Assembly: GCA_913063005.1 (NCBI GenBank)
Contig: CAJXZI010000075.1
Span: 1 to 8,354, forward strand
Reading direction: 5' to 3'
DNA: 8,354 nucleotides
Origin: an uncultured Halieaceae bacterium
GTDB lineage: Bacteria > Pseudomonadota > Gammaproteobacteria > Pseudomonadales > Halieaceae
Below the pieces are notes generated by a model. The model worked only from the letters and a program-made list of their open reading frames with translations. It ran no database searches and had not been told where the DNA came from. Both the position numbers and the translations under genes were made by a program. The stretch's first letter is position 1. Each line of letters begins with the position of its first letter. Positions 4,736 to 8,354 of the stretch are shown here, piece after piece.

Positions 4736-6962
4736 ACAAATCGAAAGTATGCGAGAACTTCAGAATCCACTCGCGGCGTTTTTCCGTGAACATGCCAACG
4801 TCTTCGTCGCGCGTCTCGTTATAGACTAGGTAGAAACCAGCATCGGCCGACGTTAACCAAGCAAATCTCACGTTCGCAGCAACAACATCCGACGCGTCGT
4901 TGTATTGAAACAGCGTCTGGAGTGATATCTGCGGGCTGAAGGAATAGGTCATGCGCAGCGAACCCACGTTGACTCTGAGTGTTTCCGGATTCCCAGGACG
5001 TTTTAACTCGTTGAAGGTCCAGCCCAATCGCGCATTAAACGTTTCGCCAACACGATAGTTAATCGCAGGCGTCATCTGCACTCGGTCACCGCCGAAGTAC
5101 CCACCGATTTTTGCCGTCATCCGCATTGAGAGTGGCTGGCTGTCGTCCGTTATCAGAACCAACTGTAGCTCTTCATCATCGTATTCCCCGGCCTCAACTT
5201 CGAAACCTGGTGCAAACTCAAAGGACTCACGAACACCCTCGTGGAGGAAGTTGACGCCTGTGTGAATCTCAAAACCTGACTTCCACTCCCAGTGATTATC
5301 GACATGCCAAAAACCGGTCTCGTAAAGGCCGTCGCCTCCCCACCAGCCACGAAAAGCAACATGCGGTCGCAGCTCAAGGAGGTTGTCCCATGAAGGGTCT
5401 CGCCAGCGATTGAGTCCGAAAATACCAACGCGGGTATAATCCTTGCGACGAAGGAAACCCACCTCAGGGTTAAAGTTTTCTCCCACATGCGTCACGCTAC
5501 CCGCAAACGACCACTCCTCAGTGTCACTCGTTGCCGAAAGGCGATAAGCCATATCATCGCCGCTGAGTCCGGGAGTATCTGTTTTCGCGACAAAGCCCGA
5601 TAGCAGGGCGTCATCACCCAAGCCCAGCTGCCCATCAACAGCGTAAGTGCGGTTGTAATGATCGGGACCACCGTCGATAGAACCATTTTCTTCTTTGTTG
5701 ACGACCAAAAAGCCTAAGCTCGACCGATTATCAAATTCCTGACTGACGCGAGCCACACTGAAATCAGTTTGAGCAACGACGCCCGCAACCTCGTCAGCTT
5801 GCATGTGCAGCAAACCCACATTGGTCGCATCGCCCACTTTCCCTGAGAGTCGTAAGCCGCCTTTAATTGGAATCGCGCTTCCGTCGCTTGCGATACCAAT
5901 GCGACGACTGAAGAAGAGCTCCATTTCACCGGGTTCGCCCACTGTGAATTGCGCGGAGTTTTCCAAAAAGAACGGACGCTGCTCAGGCAAAAACAAGCTG
6001 AACCGGTCGAGGTTGATCTGAAACTCGTCGACTTCAACCTGCGCAAAGTCAGTGTTGTATGTGGCATCAAGCGTCAGGCTAGGCGTAACGCTGTACTTAA
6101 TATCAAAGCCACCGTCCTGGTCGCTGAAGGTCGATATTCGATTCCCCGTGCGCTCGCGGCCCAGAACATAGGGTGTGATTTTGAAGTTGCGCATCGCGGG
6201 TGCCTCAATGCCTGCAACGCGCCCAGCATCGGCAAGCCGAGACAGGCTGTACTGACGAGAAATAGGCGCCCAATACGCCACTTCGTTATTGCGACGAATC
6301 GTGCGCTGAAAGTTGAAGCCCCACGTCTGCACATCTTGATTACCAAACCGCAGAGAACGGAAGGGAATTTCAAACTCTGCTGACCAGCCGTATTCGCCAA
6401 TATGCGTCTCGACTCGCCAGTTCGTATCCCAGTTGAGGTTAAAACCACCACCTCCCATCATCGAGCCACTGGCCTGACGACTGACCTGCGCGTCGTACTC
6501 TATACCCGCAGGGTTGGTGCCAAAAACCAATCCGTTTTGCTGGTCCATAAAACTGTCGATAATGAAACTGACGTTATCGCCGTTCTCAAGCGACGCGTCG
6601 CGACGACTATCGGCCATGATGATGCCAGAGGGGTCGTCGTCGTAAGCCACAATGCCAACGTACAAGGTCGTATCGGTATAGCCGATATAAACTTCCGTCT
6701 CCTGTGTAGAGCGCGTTCCCTCAACGGGTCTTTGCTGCCAAAACCCACTCAGCGAGGGTGTCCCCCAAGCAGAGTCGTCTATGACTTTTCCGTCTAACGT
6801 CGGCGCCACATCCAAGCGAACGGCCTCGGCACTGGGTGCAGCGATAACTGCGACGCTCAAACCCATGCCAAAGATCGAAAGAAAAAATAAAGAGAGGTAC
6901 CTAATAACCAAGACCGTTAAATCCGCAAACCGATGAGACAACGCACGTGCATGAACGCACAT
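4728..6962 (-). CDS. CBM9-like / DUF5916 outer-membrane protein
   Basis: This 744-residue protein combines a family 9 carbohydrate-binding-like domain with a DUF5916 region. A hydrophobic signal segment (about 18-41) ends in AVIA-APSA, a credible signal peptidase I site. The CBM9-like domain runs from about 48 to 232, starting at RLDVAPTLDGKVIDDSAW. DUF5916 follows from about 258; its hallmark is TLDATYNTDFAQVEVDEFQINLDR then FLPEQRPFFLEN (297-335) and FFSRRIG (350-356). The rest, to 744, alternates polar and aromatic strand-like segments, as expected of a large outer-membrane beta barrel. The ligand is unknown, and the domain name alone does not show that it binds sugar. The ATG at 6960-6962 lacks a clear ribosome binding site and places 17 polar or mixed residues before the signal helix; a TTG at 6909-6911 would give a more normal signal peptide. 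Confidence 0.88.
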   Translation of the reverse strand: MCVHARALSHRFADLTVLVIRYLSLFFLSIFGMGLSVAVIAAPSAEAVRLDVAPTLDGKVIDDSAWGTPSLSGFWQQRPVEGTRSTQETEVYIGYTDTTLYVGIVAYDDDPSGIIMADSRRDASLENGDNVSFIIDSFMDQQNGLVFGTNPAGIEYDAQVSRQASGSMMGGGGFNLNWDTNWRVETHIGEYGWSAEFEIPFRSLRFGNQDVQTWGFNFQRTIRRNNEVAYWAPISRQYSLSRLADAGRVAGIEAPAMRNFKITPYVLGRERTGNRISTFSDQDGGFDIKYSVTPSLTLDATYNTDFAQVEVDEFQINLDRFSLFLPEQRPFFLENSAQFTVGEPGEMELFFSRRIGIASDGSAIPIKGGLRLSGKVGDATNVGLLHMQADEVAGVVAQTDFSVARVSQEFDNRSSLGFLVVNKEENGSIDGGPDHYNRTYAVDGQLGLGDDALLSGFVAKTDTPGLSGDDMAYRLSATSDTEEWSFAGSVTHVGENFNPEVGFLRRKDYTRVGIFGLNRWRDPSWDNLLELRPHVAFRGWWGGDGLYETGFWHVDNHWEWKSGFEIHTGVNFLHEGVRESFEFAPGFEVEAGEYDDEELQLVLITDDSQPLSMRMTAKIGGYFGGDRVQMTPAINYRVGETFNARLGWTFNELKRPGNPETLRVNVGSLRMTYSFSPQISLQTLFQYNDASDVVAANVRFAWLTSADAGFYLVYNETRDEDVGMFTEKRREWILKFSHTFDLFN

Positions 6963-7206
6963 GCCAATAAGTTATAACGATAGCACTAAAGTGTTTTCAG
7001 ATCTTGGTATTTCCTGAGGGCGGCATAGTTAAACGAAAGCAAAAGAGACATTTGTACGTGAGTACACCGGTCACGCCTGTGTCTCAAGCTCCAGTCAACA
7101 ACGTCACGGCGTGGTCGATAACGAGCCAATAAGTCCTTAGGGGCTTTCGTGGGCCACCGGATCCTTGAATTCTTGGTTTTTTTTGGAGCACTGGGTCCTT
7201 GGGTCC
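6963..7206. other. Spacer between acyl-CoA ligase and DUF5916 genes
   Basis: These 244 bases hold no convincing gene; the 76-codon minus frame here is very basic and unlike a folded protein. Contents are a perfect tandem duplication of TGGGTCCT (7192-7199 and 7200-7207) touching the ligase stop codon, an eight-T run on the plus strand (7177-7184), the dyad TGTAC-GTGA-GTACA (7053-7066), and a promoter candidate next to the DUF5916 gene. No intrinsic terminator for the minus-strand ligase is visible. Confidence 0.5.
6971..7000 (-). promoter_or_regulatory. Promoter candidate for the DUF5916 gene
   Basis: On the minus strand CTGAAA (6995-7000) and TATAAC (6971-6976) are 18 bases apart; the -10 matches consensus at five of six positions. 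Transcription would begin around 6964, only a base or two before the ATG at 6962. If real, either the mRNA is nearly leaderless or translation starts further in, for instance at the TTG at 6909-6911. Confidence 0.35.
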
Positions 7207-8354
7207 TCAATCCCACTCTATGAGCAGCTTTTTTGCCTCTGCTGATGCAACCGCGAGCTTTGCAGCGCGCTCGCCAAAACGTTCCGATACTTCGTCTCGC
7301 TTAATCTTGAGGGTGGGTGTCAGAACACCGTTCTCAATACTCCACGGCTCGTAGCTTAAAATTGCGCCGCCGATCCGCGCGTGTTTATCGACATTCTCAT
7401 TGATCGTTTCAATCGTGCTCACCACCGATGCCTCAACTTCTTCCCGGGATGCATCACGCATGGTCTCCGAGACCACAGCCACCATGATCGTTTTCGTCAT
7501 CCCGAGCCCCAATAAACATCGCTGCTCAACATGCTTGTTATCCGCAAATTGGGCTTCGATAGGCGTCGGCGCTACAAACTTCCCCTGAATGGTTTTGAAG
7601 TACTCTTTGATGCGGCCCGTGAGGTACAGAAATCCGTCCTCATCCTGCTTGAATCTATCTCCTGTATGTAGCCACCCATCCTGAATCAGCTCGGCAGTTT
7701 TTTCTGGCTGCTTGTAGTAGCCAGGCGTGCAGCCGTCCGCCCTAATCGCCAGTTCACCCTCGTCAGTAATCTTGATATCAACACCAGGCACTGCTTTTCC
7801 CAAAGAACCGAGGCGTCGCTGCCCTTCACGGCTTATGATCAAGCTCATCGCTTCCGTTTGGCCAAAGCCCTCCATGAGCGCAACACCTACGCTGTCCCAC
7901 CACTCCATCAAAGGTGCCGGTAGCGGTGCTGATCCGGTCAAATGAAACTCACAGCGATCAAGCCCAAGCGCCGCTTTCACAGTCGCCGCCATCTTTTCAG
8001 GATCAGCTGCCTGCGCCGCATCGAACGCTTCCCGGCCGCCAAACTTTGCAATCACCGCTTGCTGCAATTGCTCCCACACACGAGGCGCACCAAAAAAGAA
8101 CGTTGGACGGGTTCGTTGCATGTCCCGACCTAGAAACTCGAGGCTTTCATTGAAACTTACGGGCGCGCCTCGACACAGTGCGGTGAACTCAATGACTTGT
8201 CTCTCTGCCAAGTGAGAAAGAGGTAAATAGGAAAAATAACTGGGCTCAGCCTCAATGCCTAAAAACTCACTGCCGCGGCGTATTGGAATGATGTTGCTAT
8301 CGTGGGTTTGAATAACGCCTTTCGGTCGACCTGTTGTCCCCGAGGTGAAGATGA
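7207..8354 (-). CDS. Long-chain acyl-CoA synthetase (AMP-forming), N-terminus missing
   Basis: The frame is open from the right edge to a TGA at 7207-7209, giving the last 381 residues of an AMP-binding enzyme of the long-chain acyl-CoA synthetase type. It activates a fatty acid with ATP to acyl-AMP and then forms acyl-CoA. Adenylation motifs appear in order (fragment numbering): the phosphate loop TSGTTGRPKG (3-12), LPLSHLAER (43-51), FGQTEA (163-168), GWLHTGD (226-232), the hinge GRIKEYF (246-252), and LTPTLKIKR (344-352), in which Lys349 is the likely adenylation lysine. All catalytic motifs look intact. A TTG at 8209-8211 could be mistaken for a start but lies inside the conserved SHLAER motif; the true start is outside the window. 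Exact chain-length preference cannot be read. It lies upstream of the DUF5916 gene on the same strand, separated by 244 bases. Confidence 0.93.
   Translation of the reverse strand, partial: IFTSGTTGRPKGVIQTHDSNIIPIRRGSEFLGIEAEPSYFSYLPLSHLAERQVIEFTALCRGAPVSFNESLEFLGRDMQRTRPTFFFGAPRVWEQLQQAVIAKFGGREAFDAAQAADPEKMAATVKAALGLDRCEFHLTGSAPLPAPLMEWWDSVGVALMEGFGQTEAMSLIISREGQRRLGSLGKAVPGVDIKITDEGELAIRADGCTPGYYKQPEKTAELIQDGWLHTGDRFKQDEDGFLYLTGRIKEYFKTIQGKFVAPTPIEAQFADNKHVEQRCLLGLGMTKTIMVAVVSETMRDASREEVEASVVSTIETINENVDKHARIGGAILSYEPWSIENGVLTPTLKIKRDEVSERFGERAAKLAVASAEAKKLLIEWD

Noticed and set aside
5803..6797. Several 70-145 codon plus-strand frames opposite the DUF5916 gene
   Set aside because: They are antisense shadows of a long, well-supported coding region with no family features of their own.
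6986..7216. 76-codon minus-strand frame between the ligase and DUF5916 genes
   Set aside because: Very basic, low-complexity start, overlaps the ligase end, no start signal and no recognisable motif.
7207..8211. Ligase read as a complete 334-residue protein starting at 8211
   Set aside because: That start is a TTG inside the conserved SHLAER motif, and the frame continues upstream through the phosphate loop to the window edge.

Overview
The window looks like ordinary chromosomal sequence from a Gammaproteobacterium. The strongest clue is a DUF2835 protein, a family I know mainly from that class. The rest of the gene set (long-chain acyl-CoA ligase, ACAD10/11-type phosphotransferase, DUF5916 outer-membrane barrel, DUF3422, DUF2062) suits an aerobic marine heterotroph of the OM60/NOR5 (Halieaceae) or SAR92 kind. 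That finer placement is inference from memory, with no search behind it. I see no rRNA, tRNA, CRISPR array, transposase, phage gene or attachment site.

Layout, left to right: (1) the last 41 codons of a probable membrane protein on +, convergent with a DUF2062 membrane protein on -, with a long hairpin spanning the junction; (2) 365 gene-free bases; (3) a small acidic unrecognised protein on -, divergent from a DUF2835 protein on +, with repeated CACCT/AGGTG half-sites between them; (4) a phosphotransferase on - whose stop overlaps the DUF2835 stop; (5) a 157-base spacer holding a terminator, a 15-bp triple repeat, and a promoter with a dyad on its -10; (6) a DUF3422 membrane protein on -, divergent from a YciI-like protein on +, with a 21-bp near-perfect palindrome upstream of the YciI promoter; (7) a 744-residue CBM9-like/DUF5916 outer-membrane protein on -, overlapping the YciI stop by 8 bases; (8) a 244-base spacer; (9) the C-terminal 381 residues of a long-chain acyl-CoA ligase on -, running off the right edge.

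The genes do not form an evident operon. Six of the nine lie on the minus strand, but they are separated by spacers with their own promoter-like signals or by plus-strand genes. The one loose metabolic theme is acyl-CoA chemistry: the ligase makes acyl-CoA, and the phosphotransferase belongs to the kinase-like family linked to acyl-CoA dehydrogenases that handle hydroxylated acyl-CoA. Four genes belong to conserved families without an assigned function. I found no convincing new multi-gene system. The items most worth checking are short regulatory-looking palindromes and repeats, the start of the DUF5916 gene, and the small unrecognised gene.
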